Source of the DNA: Evansella caseinilytica
GTDB lineage: Bacteria; Bacillota; Bacilli; Bacillales; Salisediminibacteriaceae
Assembly: GCF_900107275.1 (NCBI RefSeq)
Contig: NZ_FNPI01000021.1
Span: 33,553-97,552, forward strand
DNA: 64,000 nt
Direction: 5' to 3'
Made by a program: the position numbers and the translations under genes. This document shows, piece by piece, positions 63,984 through 64,000 of this stretch (positions are counted from its first letter, which is position 1; every line of letters starts with the position of its first letter). Under the pieces are notes generated by a model, which worked only from the letters and a program-made list of their open reading frames with translations, made no database searches and had not been told where the DNA came from.

Positions 63984-64000
63984 ACCAAGGTGGTTAGCTG

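Overview
The window is a low-GC Gram-positive chromosome segment of Bacillaceae type (not resolved to genus). The evidence is strong AGGAGG-like ribosome binding sites with frequent TTG/GTG starts, a Bacillus-order rbsRKDACB operon, a PerR box in front of katG, Fur boxes, a YvbJ/TcaA-like zinc-ribbon protein, an LPXTG surface protein and BglG/MtlR-type PTS regulators. No rRNA, tRNA, CRISPR array or intact transposase was seen. Most of the window is accessory metabolism and transport.

Layout: (1) 1-5.5 kb: 3' part of a SIR2-like gene, a UDP-glucose dehydrogenase, a secreted PPC-domain protein and an unrecognised 248-residue protein. (2) 5.7-13.2 kb: an ascorbate-type PTS (regulator, EIIA, EIIB, EIIC) followed by a phosphotriesterase-like hydrolase, a creatininase-family amidohydrolase and a SIS-domain protein, apparently one catabolic unit for an unidentified phosphorylated sugar or lactone. 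(3) 13.4-16.8 kb: a SigZ-like ECF sigma factor divergent from an ArsM-type methyltransferase, a repeat-filled stretch, and plsC. (4) 17-23.1 kb: complete ribose operon with a visible promoter and operator. (5) 23.4-25.1 kb: coiled-coil protein and a methyltransferase on the minus strand. (6) 25.7-29.5 kb: a second ascorbate-type PTS without a separate EIIA. (7) 30-35.5 kb: frameshifted DUF443-like membrane gene, katG, and a GntR-regulated ABC transporter. (8) 35.8-44.9 kb: serine hydrolase, class I amidotransferase, D-aminopeptidase and a full Opp/Dpp peptide transporter, probably for uptake and breakdown of D-amino-acid-containing or gamma-glutamyl peptides. (9) 45.6-51.4 kb: an LPXTG protein with a 13-unit tandem repeat and a secreted thermonuclease sharing its accessory domains. 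(10) 51.7-62.8 kb: DJ-1/PfpI protein, glycosyltransferase, divergent Fur-type siderophore uptake genes (ATPase plus FhuF-like reductase; binding protein plus fused permease), two zinc-ribbon membrane proteins and an M42 peptidase. (11) 62.8-64 kb: decayed IS630-type transposase and unassigned DNA.

The most distinctive structural feature is two families of short MITE-like intergenic repeats (here A and B), both bounded by inverted copies of GTTCAAAAAG. They occur between operons, inside the ribose operon, inside the iron-uptake divergent promoter region and at the 3' ends of genes; family A ends in a terminator-like hairpin. Separate palindromes (a perfect 56-bp one, GTGCCTGGCAC hairpins, an 18-bp stem over the oppF stop) add to the repeat load. 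All functions are inferred from motifs, domain order and neighbourhood; no database search was possible.
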